This document shows, piece after piece, positions 35,099-42,290 of a stretch of 64,000 nt of DNA (positions are counted from its first letter, which is position 1; each line of letters begins with the position of its first letter). The notes below the pieces were generated by a model, which saw only the letters and a program-made list of their open reading frames with translations, did no database searches and was not told the DNA's origin. The stretch comes from Terasakiella brassicae (GTDB taxonomy: Bacteria > Pseudomonadota > Alphaproteobacteria > Rhodospirillales > Terasakiellaceae). The translations under genes and the position numbers were made by a program. Location of the stretch: NCBI RefSeq assembly GCF_014641495.1, contig NZ_BMHV01000001.1:62001-126000 (forward strand), read 5' to 3'.

Positions 35099-37768
35099 TT
35101 ATAGTTTGAGTTTTACTTCCACGATATCTTCTTCGATGATTGTTTTTGCTTCAAAGCCCATTGCTTTTACCATTTCAAGCATGGTTCTGTTTTCCCGTAA
35201 AATTTGACCGGTAAAGTAAGTCGTACCGCGAGAACGGCAATAATCGATCATTTTATTGAGGAGCTTCCATCCCAGTTTCTGACCTTTAAGGTCGGATCGA
35301 ACCAAAATGGCATATTCGGCATTTTCGTTGTTTGGATCAGTCCCTGTGCGCACAACGCCAAGCGTTTCCATATGTCCGTCTTCCTCGTTTGGAGCTTGTG
35401 CAATAAAGGCCATTTCCCGGTCGTAGTCAATTTGGGTCAGACGCGCCATTTCGGTATGTGGCAATTCACGAACAGAACCAAAGAAGCGGAAACGAATATC
35501 TTCCGGTGACACATGAGTCATAAATTCATTATGGGCGGGTTCATCTTCCGGCTTGATCGGGCGGATCAAAACTTTACGCCCGTTGCGCAAGGTAAATTCT
35601 TCTTCCAGAGATGCCGGATAGGATCGAATAGCCAGTCGACGGTTTGGGTGCTTATGGGTTATTTTTTTGATACGCATTCGGCAATCAACCGCCAACGCCC
35701 CATCCTTGGATGCAAAAATAGGGTTCACGTCAAATTCTTGAATTTCCGGAAAATCAATACAGATTTCAGAAAGTTCAATTAAGGCCTGACATAAGGCATT
35801 ACGATCAATTGGCGGTGTGTCCCGGTATCCCTTCAGCAATTTATTGATTTTTGTTCGGGAAATGAGATCGTCAGCCAATCTCATATTCAAGGGCGGCAAG
35901 GCAATGGCACGGTCCGCAATGATTTCGGTTGCGGTCCCGCCTTCACCACAGAGTAAAACAGGCCCAAATACAGGGTCGTGCGTCATGCCCGCGATTAATT
36001 CGTGGCAACGGGGATGATGAACCATTTTCTGAATGATAAAGCCCGTAATTTGTGCCCTTTTATCGAATTTATGGACGCGGTTACTAATGGCTTTAACGGC
36101 CTCTTCGACGGCGCGTTCGTTTTCAAGGGACAGAACCACCCCGCCTACATCGGATTTATGAACAATGTCAGGAGACAGGATTTTAACAACAACGGGGAAA
36201 CCAATCTCGCTTGCGACTTTTTGGGCTTCGGTTGCGTCTTTTGCAAGTCGTGAGTCAACAGTATGAATGCCATAGGCCCGCAATATTTTTTTTGTATCCG
36301 TTTCTTTTAGCCATGTTTCACCGTTTTCAAGGGCTTCATTAATAATTTGGCGCACTTCCGCACGGGCTGGCTTAATCTCGGCGGGGACACGTTCGGGGAT
36401 TTCCATCAATGTGGTCTGGTTTTTCAGATACTCTACAATATGCATAAAGGCGGTAATTGCCATGCGGGGAGAGGAATAAGCCGGAATGGCATTTTCTTCA
36501 AAAATTTGATGGGCTTCCTGAACGGTTTTTTCGCCAACCCAACAGGTTAAAATATTGCCTTTCAGTTTTTTATGCGTTGCGACTAACTGACGGGCGCTTT
36601 CTGTGCTGTTTTCCTGAATGTTGGGCGAATACAGAAATAAGATACAATCTGCTTCCTTGCTTTTTTTCAGAACTTCATAAACCTGTGGAAAATCCTGCGC
36701 ACGACAACGAATGCCGGTATGGTTGGTTTTGGATAATACATCGCATTTGCCGATGATATTGTTCAGTTTTTGGTGGGTTTCTTCTGACAGGGTCGCAAGC
36801 TTGCCATTGCTTTCCAGCAGATGATCTGCTGCAATGAGGTTAAGCCCGACACCGTTTGACACAATGGCAAGCTTGTTGCCTTTAAAAGGTTTTGTAACCG
36901 ACAGGGTTTCCGCACCTGCAAAGAGTTCGGCAATGCTGTTTACCCGTAACATACCGGCCCGTTTAAAGGCTGCGTCATAGACCAAATCACTGGCCGCCAT
37001 TGCGCCTGAATGGGATTGCGTTGTCAGGTTTACAATCTCGTGACGACCGGATTTCATAACAAGTATGGGCTTGTTGCGCGCTGCGGATCGGGCGGCTGAC
37101 ATAAAACTTCGTTGATCCTGAATGGATTCCATATAAAGCAGGATGGCACGGGTGAAAGGATCACTGCCGAGATAGTCGATAATATCGCCGAAATCGAGTC
37201 CGGTGCATTTCCCGATAGAAATAAAGTGGGAGAACCCCACACCATGTGCGTTGGCCCAATCCAGAACCGTGCTCGACATTGTTGAAGATTGGGAGACATA
37301 GGCGATTTTCCCCCCTTTAATGGGAAGGTGATGGGTACTTGCATTCAAGTTTTTACCCGGAACAACAGCGCCCATACTGTTGGGACCCAAAATACGCATA
37401 CCGTATTTTTTGTGTAATTCACCCAGGAAGGCCGGTGTTTCTTCATCAATACAGCTGGTCTGATGGCTTACAAGAATAGCCGCTTTTACACCTTTCTCGC
37501 CAAGAGCCTGCATAGTCTCTTCAAGGGCGGCAACTTCGGTACAGACGATGGCAAGGTCAGGTGTTTCGGGCAGGGCAGGGATATCGCGATAGGTTAAAAT
37601 GCCGCCAATGGCCTTATAATCAGCACTTACCGGCATGATAGGGCCTTGAAAGCCACCCGTTATCAAATTTCGAATAACAACGTTGCCGCACTGTCCTTCC
37701 TCGTTCGTTGCGCCAATAACGCAAATTGATCTGGCGGCAAACATTTTATCGAGATTACGGATTCCCAT
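35099..37768 (-). CDS. Pat-like protein acetyltransferase: ADP-forming acyl-CoA synthetase fused to GNAT
   Basis: This 889-aa cytoplasmic protein has three parts. An NDP-forming acyl-CoA synthetase region comes first (CoA-binding fold about 5-130, then ligase-CoA domains to about 470), an ATP-grasp domain follows (about 490-700), and a GNAT domain closes it (about 730-889) with the acetyl-CoA loop around DLKGQKLGWKLL. This layout is that of the Pat/YfiQ lysine acetyltransferases that inactivate acetyl-CoA synthetase and other enzymes. The synthetase region keeps a QSHSGA motif, where the phosphohistidine of active ligases lies. A GGGGGAAAAGAG ribosome-binding site precedes the ATG. It is followed upstream by an FNR-type regulator on the same strand. 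Confidence 0.9.
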   Translation of the reverse strand: MGIRNLDKMFAARSICVIGATNEEGQCGNVVIRNLITGGFQGPIMPVSADYKAIGGILTYRDIPALPETPDLAIVCTEVAALEETMQALGEKGVKAAILVSHQTSCIDEETPAFLGELHKKYGMRILGPNSMGAVVPGKNLNASTHHLPIKGGKIAYVSQSSTMSSTVLDWANAHGVGFSHFISIGKCTGLDFGDIIDYLGSDPFTRAILLYMESIQDQRSFMSAARSAARNKPILVMKSGRHEIVNLTTQSHSGAMAASDLVYDAAFKRAGMLRVNSIAELFAGAETLSVTKPFKGNKLAIVSNGVGLNLIAADHLLESNGKLATLSEETHQKLNNIIGKCDVLSKTNHTGIRCRAQDFPQVYEVLKKSKEADCILFLYSPNIQENSTESARQLVATHKKLKGNILTCWVGEKTVQEAHQIFEENAIPAYSSPRMAITAFMHIVEYLKNQTTLMEIPERVPAEIKPARAEVRQIINEALENGETWLKETDTKKILRAYGIHTVDSRLAKDATEAQKVASEIGFPVVVKILSPDIVHKSDVGGVVLSLENERAVEEAVKAISNRVHKFDKRAQITGFIIQKMVHHPRCHELIAGMTHDPVFGPVLLCGEGGTATEIIADRAIALPPLNMRLADDLISRTKINKLLKGYRDTPPIDRNALCQALIELSEICIDFPEIQEFDVNPIFASKDGALAVDCRMRIKKITHKHPNRRLAIRSYPASLEEEFTLRNGRKVLIRPIKPEDEPAHNEFMTHVSPEDIRFRFFGSVRELPHTEMARLTQIDYDREMAFIAQAPNEEDGHMETLGVVRTGTDPNNENAEYAILVRSDLKGQKLGWKLLNKMIDYCRSRGTTYFTGQILRENRTMLEMVKAMGFEAKTIIEEDIVEVKLKL

Positions 37769-37908
37769 TGCTCTTTTCCCCCATTTGAAAAAGCAAACAT
37801 TCTACAAATATATATTCGTGGTTCGGAGCGTATCTAAAATCAGGGTAAAAACAAGTTACAAAGATGGGACAGTGCTGCGCGTAAAGCGCATGGCTATCTT
37901 TAATCTAT

Positions 37909-38640
37909 CTATGCTTCCGCCTCAAAATCTTCCTGAAGAAGATCCAGACTTGGGATTGTCACCTGGCGCCCTTTAAAGAAAGCCAACTGGTCTTCTTCCA
38001 GCTTCTTGATTGTGCGGGCAATTGTTTCCGGGCGTGTGCCAATGGCAGCGGCCAATTCCTGACGCGATAAGGGAAGCTCAATGACAACTTCATCGTCTTC
38101 GCTTTCGTTACTTGAATAACGCGTTTTAAGGCTGAGAAGCAAATGCGCGAGTCTTTTGCGAACAGGTTGTGTGGTCGTCAGCAGGTATAATTCTTCAATT
38201 TCACGTAAATCACGCGCAACGCGTCGGGTAAAACGAATGGCAACATCGGGTGATTGAGACAATAAATGTTCAAGGCTAGCACGCGGGATAAAACAGAGTT
38301 TGCTTTTCACCAGAACCTCTGCCGTTCCGGCATGGCGTTCATTCGCCAAAAAAGAACGGTGACCAAAGGCTTCCCCCGGTTGAACCAGTCGGACAACGGC
38401 AGAGTTACCATTTACATCGGTTTTACGAATGGCAATCAAACCGGCTTTCAGGCAATAGACACCTTCGCAATTGTCCCCTTCAAGGTAAATATTTTGTCCG
38501 ATATCATAACTGCGATGCGTGCGTTGCAAACGATCAGATTCAAGGCCGGAACGGGCGAGCCCGCATAATGAGGAATCGTCTTTTCCTCCTCCGCAGGTAC
38601 CGCATTTTGTAACAGTGATCGGTTTGCCTTCTATACCCAC
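37909..38640 (-). CDS. CRP/FNR-family transcription regulator, FNR-like with four candidate cluster cysteines
   Basis: From the GTG at 38640 (GAGAGG just upstream) the protein is 243 aa; a TTG at 38652 is an alternative. It has an N-terminal Cys-rich stretch, a cyclic-nucleotide-type effector domain (about 40-130), a dimer helix and a winged HTH (about 165-230) with LSRQELAAAIGTRPETIARTIKKLE. C13, C16 and C26, plus C116 in SKLCFIP, line up with the FNR [4Fe-4S] ligands, but the spacing after the second Cys is X9 instead of X5 (Escherichia coli FNR). The recognition helix reads RPETIAR, which has E and R where FNR has E-S-R. An oxygen-sensing role is plausible. The gene is divergent from the LuxR gene. 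Confidence 0.85.
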   Translation of the reverse strand: MGIEGKPITVTKCGTCGGGKDDSSLCGLARSGLESDRLQRTHRSYDIGQNIYLEGDNCEGVYCLKAGLIAIRKTDVNGNSAVVRLVQPGEAFGHRSFLANERHAGTAEVLVKSKLCFIPRASLEHLLSQSPDVAIRFTRRVARDLREIEELYLLTTTQPVRKRLAHLLLSLKTRYSSNESEDDEVVIELPLSRQELAAAIGTRPETIARTIKKLEEDQLAFFKGRQVTIPSLDLLQEDFEAEA

Positions 38641-38756
38641 TTTGCCTCTCAACGACGCTCAGCTAATTTTTTCAATGCCTTGAATGACTTCTTTTAGTCA
38701 TTCTCCTTATTGGTAAATTACATCTTACTAACAATTTGGCGAAATGAAATAGAAAA

Positions 38757-38770
38757 TTGATCTATGTCAC
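38757..38770 (+). promoter_or_regulatory. Candidate FNR/FixK-type binding site
   Basis: TTGATCTATGTCAC matches the FNR/FixK consensus TTGAT-N4-ATCAA at eight of the ten defined positions. It lies in the 224-base gap between the divergent FNR-like and luxR genes, about 95 bases before the luxR start and about 117 before the FNR start, so it could serve autoregulation, control of luxR, or both. Confidence 0.5.
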
Positions 38771-38776
38771 GTAAAA

Positions 38777-38798
38777 CCTTCAATCTGAAATTGGAAGG
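38777..38798. promoter_or_regulatory. Imperfect 22-base dyad before luxR (lux-box-like)
   Basis: CCTTC at one end is complementary to GAAGG at the other, with CAAT/ATTG inside, shifted by one base. The size fits a LuxR-type operator about 65-90 bases upstream of the luxR start, but the arms are imperfect and no family-specific consensus can be checked by eye. Confidence 0.3.
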
Positions 38799-38864
38799 TG
38801 AACAATTTTTAATTGCCTCTATCAATGTTAAATGGAATAATCAGCATGTAGATAGGACTTAAAG

Positions 38865-39593
38865 ATGCTGACAACTTCCATTCAAGATTCCGTAACTCAA
38901 TTAGACAAAATTGATAACTTACAGGATTTTAGCGACTTTCTATTGACGCTAAAAGACCATCTGGGGTTTGACCATTTTACCTATGCTATTTTCAACTCTC
39001 CGAATGTTAAGGTTCGGGATCCCTTGGTTGCATGTAGTTACCAAAATGAATGGCTGGATTATTATTTTTCCGAAGACTGTATAAATTGTGATCCGATTGT
39101 GCGCGCAGCTCAAAAATCGCATACGCCCTATATTTGGGAAAGCCTGAAAAAGAATAAGACGGAACAGGCCTTTATGCAACGTGCTCAGGATTTTGGTATT
39201 TCAAAGCGCGGCATGACAATTCCCATTCGCCGTGCGAATAATGAATTGGCGCTCGTCAGTGTATGTGCGAATGCAAATAGAAGACAATGGAACGACCTGA
39301 TGAATTACAGCGTTCCTGTCGTTCGTTTTATTGCTGATTATTGCCACGATGCGTTTATGGAGAAATTTACGGAAGCAGCCGGAGGGAACGCAGAGATTAA
39401 ATTAACCGCACGTGAACGAGAATGCCTGTTGTGGACGGCGCGGGGCAAGAGTAACTGGGAAATCGCAAATATCTTAAATATCGCTGAACGCACAGTAACT
39501 TTTCATATTGGAAATGCGTGTACAAAGTTAGGTGTGAATGGTCGTTTTCAAGCGACCGTCAAGGCGATTGCACACCATATTATTTATCCATAA
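38865..39593 (+). CDS. LuxR-family quorum-sensing regulator (solo)
   Basis: This 242-aa protein has an N-terminal autoinducer-binding domain (about 15-165) and a C-terminal GerE HTH (about 175-240). The residues that line the acyl-homoserine-lactone pocket in TraR are all present: W63, Y67, D76, P77, W91 and G116, which correspond to TraR W57, Y61, D70, P71, W85 and G113. The HTH has LTARERECLLWTARGKSNWEIA. An AGGA ribosome-binding site precedes the ATG. No luxI-type synthase occurs in the window, so it may respond to AHLs made elsewhere in the genome or by neighbours. Confidence 0.9.
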   Translation: MLTTSIQDSVTQLDKIDNLQDFSDFLLTLKDHLGFDHFTYAIFNSPNVKVRDPLVACSYQNEWLDYYFSEDCINCDPIVRAAQKSHTPYIWESLKKNKTEQAFMQRAQDFGISKRGMTIPIRRANNELALVSVCANANRRQWNDLMNYSVPVVRFIADYCHDAFMEKFTEAAGGNAEIKLTARERECLLWTARGKSNWEIANILNIAERTVTFHIGNACTKLGVNGRFQATVKAIAHHIIYP

Positions 39594-39679
39594 AAAAACC
39601 TGTAGGATTCTACAGGATGATTTCTATATCAAAATACTGTCTAATTTCCCTTAAATTTATGAAGCTGGGGAGCGGATAG

Positions 39680-39859
39680 ATGACAGTTGTACATATTGAT
39701 GATTATCGCAATTATACGCCGTTTGAGCGTATTTCAGCAGATGAACTCGTCAAATGCATCGGGTACCTTCAAAAAGAAGCTGAAAAATCTGGATTTAGCG
39801 AAGTTTCCGATCTTTTGTCACTGGCAAATATGGCAACAACAGACTTGTTGCATAAGTAG
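39680..39859 (+). CDS. Small 59-aa protein of unknown function downstream of luxR
   Basis: An ATG at 39680 with a GGGGAGCGG ribosome-binding site opens 59 codons ending at TAG. The peptide starts MTVVHIDDYRNY, is acidic and soluble, and looks helical after residue 15 (ADELVKCIGYLQKEAEKSGF, then LLSLANMATTDLL). The strong ribosome-binding site and the placement 86 bases after luxR on the same strand make it probably real. I do not recognise a family. It could be a LuxR-regulated target or a small modulator. Confidence 0.6.
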   Translation: MTVVHIDDYRNYTPFERISADELVKCIGYLQKEAEKSGFSEVSDLLSLANMATTDLLHK

Positions 39860-39864
39860 AAACA

Positions 39865-39890
39865 AAGGAACGGTTTTATGACCGTTCCTT
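39865..39890. repeat. Hairpin copy 1 bracketing the palindromic element
   Basis: AAGGAACGGT at 39865-39874 pairs with ACCGTTCCTT at 39881-39890 across a six-base loop. A near-identical hairpin lies at 40059-40085. There is no long T-run, so it is a poor terminator, although it sits right after the small ORF. Confidence 0.75.
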
Positions 39891-39898
39891 ACAGATTA

Positions 39899-40049
39899 TT
39901 GACAAAGCCCCGAAACTGTCATCCCCGACCCTGATCGGGGATCCATCTTTGCTCAATGAGTAATATATAACTCATTGATTTTAAATGGATCCCGCATCAA
40001 GTGCAGGATGACGGCTTTTGGTCAATTATTTACTAAAAACACTTTGTCA
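39899..40049. mobile_element. Nested palindromic repeat element (MITE-like), no coding capacity
   Basis: The element is a set of nested inverted repeats. Outer arms are TGACAAAG at 39900-39907 and CTTTGTCA at 40042-40049. Middle arms start GTCATCC at 39918 and end GGATGAC at 40012, and both approach the centre through GGATCCAT/ATGGATCC; each also holds its own small hairpin (CCCCGA-TCGGGG on the left). Inner arms are TCAATGAGT at 39953 and ACTCATTGA at 39970. The left and right middle arms resemble the GTCATCCCCG...GGATCC repeats scattered through many alphaproteobacterial genomes. A short non-autonomous element or REP-like unit is the most likely identity. Confidence 0.65.
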
Positions 40050-40058
40050 GCAGTCTGA

Positions 40059-40085
40059 AAGGAACGATTTTTGTGACCGTTCCTT
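40059..40085. repeat. Hairpin copy 2 bracketing the palindromic element
   Basis: AAGGAACG at 40059-40066 pairs with CGTTCCTT at 40078-40085. It is a near-duplicate of the hairpin at 39865-39890 and lies just past the XRE gene's 3' end. Confidence 0.75.
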
Positions 40086-40110
40086 ATGTTCTTTAATCTT
40101 CTTCTTGTGA

Positions 40111-40575
40111 TTAACCGTTAACGGTTTCACTTTCGGCAATGGCGCGCACGACATCAATAACACGTTTGCGGATAACTGGATCCTGAAGACGTGAGAACGT
40201 GCGAACCAATTCCAAAGTCTGACGACGGTGAAGTGTCAGGTGTTCTTCAGGAATGTCGCTTTCTGCGGTTTCCCCTTGATAGCCCGGGAATGATTCGCGC
40301 ACGCTCTCAGGCATATCTTCAAAAAAGAAAGAGATCGGCACATCCAATACATTGCCAAGCTGCCAAAGCTTGCTGGCACTCACGCGGTTCGCGCCACGTT
40401 CATATTTTTGGATTTGCTGGAATGTCAGACCGATACTTTCACCCAGTTTGCCTTGTGTCATCCCCATGAGTGTGCGGCGCAACTTAACACGTTGCCCCAC
40501 ATGTACATCAACCGGATGAGGGGTATCGCTTCCGCGTGTGCCCGGCAAAATATCTTTTGTAGCAGTTTTTACCAT
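40111..40575 (-). CDS. XRE-family helix-turn-helix regulator
   Basis: This 154-aa DNA-binding protein has a Cro/C1-type HTH at about 26-82 (VGQRVKLRRTLMGMTQGKLG, then GLTFQQIQKYERGANRVSASKLWQL). The segment DVPISFFFED follows, a combination very common in alphaproteobacterial regulators near stress or cell-cycle loci. The C-terminal part (about 105-150) is helical and without a recognised domain. An AAGGA ribosome-binding site precedes the ATG. It is monocistronic on the minus strand, with the tRNA genes upstream. Its targets are unknown. Confidence 0.88.
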   Translation of the reverse strand: MVKTATKDILPGTRGSDTPHPVDVHVGQRVKLRRTLMGMTQGKLGESIGLTFQQIQKYERGANRVSASKLWQLGNVLDVPISFFFEDMPESVRESFPGYQGETAESDIPEEHLTLHRRQTLELVRTFSRLQDPVIRKRVIDVVRAIAESETVNG

Positions 40576-40672
40576 TTAATTTTTCCTTTTGGTTACTCGG
40601 CTGTTTTCAGTTCTCTATACCCTAACGATAGTAAGTAACAACCTCTATCAACTCGGGTTGGGTTGTATTATA

Positions 40673-40697
40673 GCGAGACATTATTCGTTTGTCTCGC
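40673..40697. repeat. Inverted repeat upstream of the XRE gene
   Basis: GCGAGAC at 40673-40679 and GTCTCGC at 40691-40697 form a perfect seven-base stem with an 11-base AT-rich loop. There is no T-run on either strand, so a terminator is unlikely. It could be an operator for the XRE protein about 100 bases downstream, or chance. I see nothing else in the gap between the XRE start and the tRNA terminator. Confidence 0.4.
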
Positions 40698-40816
40698 AGA
40701 AAACGCAATCACAAGTGGTTTATTACCTATTTTTTTGGGCGTTGATGCTGCGCTAGGTGTATATACGTAGCGATTTCCGATCAAAAGGACTGTTAAACAC
40801 TATTCATGGGGGTAAC

Positions 40817-40852
40817 AAAAAAGCACTCCCGCATAATGCTGAGAGTGCTTTT
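40817..40852 (-). terminator. Terminator of the tRNA operon
   Basis: On the minus strand AAAAGCACTC is read first, pairs with GAGTGCTTTT, and is followed by further Ts, just after the 3' end of the second tRNA-Asn. It closes the Cys-Asn-Asn transcription unit. Confidence 0.85.
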
Positions 40853-40857
40853 AGTAT

Positions 40858-40933
40858 TGGCTCCGCCTGCTGGGCTCGAACCAGCGACATATGGATTAAC
40901 AGTCCACCGTTCTACCAACTGAACTAAGGCGGA
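40858..40933 (-). tRNA. tRNA-Asn (GTT), copy 2
   Basis: The 76-base gene on the minus strand folds into a full cloverleaf: acceptor TCCGCCT/AGGCGGA, D-arm with TTCAGTTGGTAGAA, anticodon loop CTGTTAA (anticodon GTT), T-arm with GGTTCGAGCC, discriminator G and an encoded CCA. It is identical in sequence to the copy at 40972-41047. Confidence 0.97.
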
Positions 40934-40971
40934 TCAGAGCTATAGCCGATGATTACATCCAGAACCAAAAT

Positions 40972-41047
40972 TGGCTCCGCCTGCTGGGCTCGAACCAGCG
41001 ACATATGGATTAACAGTCCACCGTTCTACCAACTGAACTAAGGCGGA
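40972..41047 (-). tRNA. tRNA-Asn (GTT), copy 1
   Basis: This is the same 76-base sequence as the gene at 40858-40933, including the encoded CCA, anticodon GTT. The two copies are separated by 38 bases and appear to be a recent tandem duplication within one transcript. Confidence 0.97.
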
Positions 41048-41056
41048 TCGGAGATG

Positions 41057-41130
41057 TGGAGGCGCGGAGCGGATTCGAACCGCTGTTCACGGATTTGCAA
41101 TCCGCTGCATAACCACTCTACCACCGCGCC
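41057..41130 (-). tRNA. tRNA-Cys (GCA)
   Basis: The 74-base minus-strand gene has acceptor GGCGCGG/CCGCGCC, an anticodon arm reading GCGGATTGCAAATCCGT with anticodon GCA, a T-arm with GGTTCGAATCC, discriminator T and an encoded CCA. It is the first gene of the tRNA unit. The 265 bases upstream of it, to the PCMT-like gene, hold T-rich runs near 41210-41232 and no ORF that I can support. Confidence 0.97.
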
Positions 41131-41395
41131 AGATCCAATCACTTCGGTTTGGCTGTAACCATCGGCGGAGCGGAAATTAGTCGGATGACCTCTCGCGGTC
41201 AATCCATTTTTTTCATTTTTTTTCATTTTTTATGAATTGTGGCTAAAAAACTGGGATTTATTCGTTCTACACCATTGTCATAGAGGCGAATGAGGATTAT
41301 AAAACGGCACATGAGATGCGCAGGGTACTCAAAATTTTAGTGATCCTGTTCGTCATCGACGAGTTTATTGATTTAACACTTTTTACGGTGCCACT

Positions 41396-42049
41396 ATGGA
41401 TTATGCGCTTTCCCGTTCGAATATGATTGAAGGTCAGATAAAAACCAACCGGGTCGCCGACCCTTATGTTTTGGATGCGATGGGTGCGGTTCCCCGTGAG
41501 GTGTTTGTGCCGACATCCAAAAAAGGTGTCGCTTATATTGATGATGCGCTTGAGGTTGGTAACGGGCGTTTTGTTCTGGAACCTATGGTTCTCGCCAGAA
41601 TGCTGGAAACTGCCGAACTGGATGAAAATGATATCGTTCTCGATATTGGATGCAATACCGGATACTCAACGGCTGTTCTGGCCAAGATTGTCAGCATGGT
41701 TGTCGCTATCGAAAGTGATGAAGAACTTGCAACGGCTGCTACAAAAAACTTAAGCCAAATCGGCATTGATAACGCAGTGGTGGTTACCGGTGACATGAAA
41801 GATGGCGTTGAAAAACAGGCGCCTTATAATGTCATTCTTTTTAACGGTGCTATTTCCCAACTGCCGGATTCCATTAAAAATCAATTGGCTGATGGCGGGC
41901 GATTGCTGGTTATCGAACAAGGCAAGGCAACGATGTCCAACGTCTGCGTATATACACGCAATGGCGATATCTTTTCAAAACACGACATTATGGAAGCGGG
42001 CGTAGCGACTTTGCCGGGCTTTGAGAAAGAATCGGCTTTTACTTTTTAA
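41396..42049 (+). CDS. PCMT-like SAM-dependent methyltransferase upstream of tolC
   Basis: This 217-aa protein has the fold of protein-L-isoaspartate O-methyltransferase. It starts DYALSRSNMIEGQIKTNRV and has the SAM loop VLDIGCNTGYSTA near residues 81-93 and an acidic VVAIESDEEL segment that would bind the ribose. The region that in true Pcm reads GxxQT[IL]SxP is VGNGRFVLEP here (about 51-60), so the active-site Thr/Ser motif is lost. A genuine pcm gene with this motif is at 53.0 kb. A PCMT-like gene directly before tolC is a familiar alphaproteobacterial arrangement. The reaction is therefore unknown and may not be isoaspartate repair. The ribosome-binding site is weak. Confidence 0.8.
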   Translation: MDYALSRSNMIEGQIKTNRVADPYVLDAMGAVPREVFVPTSKKGVAYIDDALEVGNGRFVLEPMVLARMLETAELDENDIVLDIGCNTGYSTAVLAKIVSMVVAIESDEELATAATKNLSQIGIDNAVVVTGDMKDGVEKQAPYNVILFNGAISQLPDSIKNQLADGGRLLVIEQGKATMSNVCVYTRNGDIFSKHDIMEAGVATLPGFEKESAFTF

Positions 42050-42070
42050 GTCTTTGAAAATAATGTTTTT

Positions 42071-42110
42071 AATGCCTTGTTCGACAATGATCGGGCGAGG
42101 CATTTTTTTT
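42071..42110 (+). terminator. Rho-independent terminator after the PCMT-like gene
   Basis: AATGCCT at 42071 pairs with AGGCATT ending at 42104, extended inward by wobble pairs (TGTTCG with CGGGCG), followed by eight or more Ts. tolC must therefore have its own promoter in the 42111-42290 gap. Confidence 0.9.
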
Positions 42111-42290
42111 GAAAAAAAGATTTATCTATATGTGAGGTAATTCACTTTTTTAGCCTTGTAATCGGTTGTAAAGAATTAGTTTAGATAATTCTGTTAAAAA
42201 ACATTAATTTACAAGTGTCTGAATCCTTTGCCTTTCATGTTGCAGATGGTTAGACTGTGCGAAACTTATATAAGTGTTATGGGTAATAAA

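Noticed and set aside
39899-40049. CRISPR array
   Set aside because: The repeats are nested inverted arms, not regularly spaced direct repeats with unique spacers, and there are no cas genes.
40858-41130. tRNA cluster as an integration site for a prophage or island
   Set aside because: No integrase, direct repeat of a tRNA 3' end outside the tandem copies, or foreign block is seen next to it.
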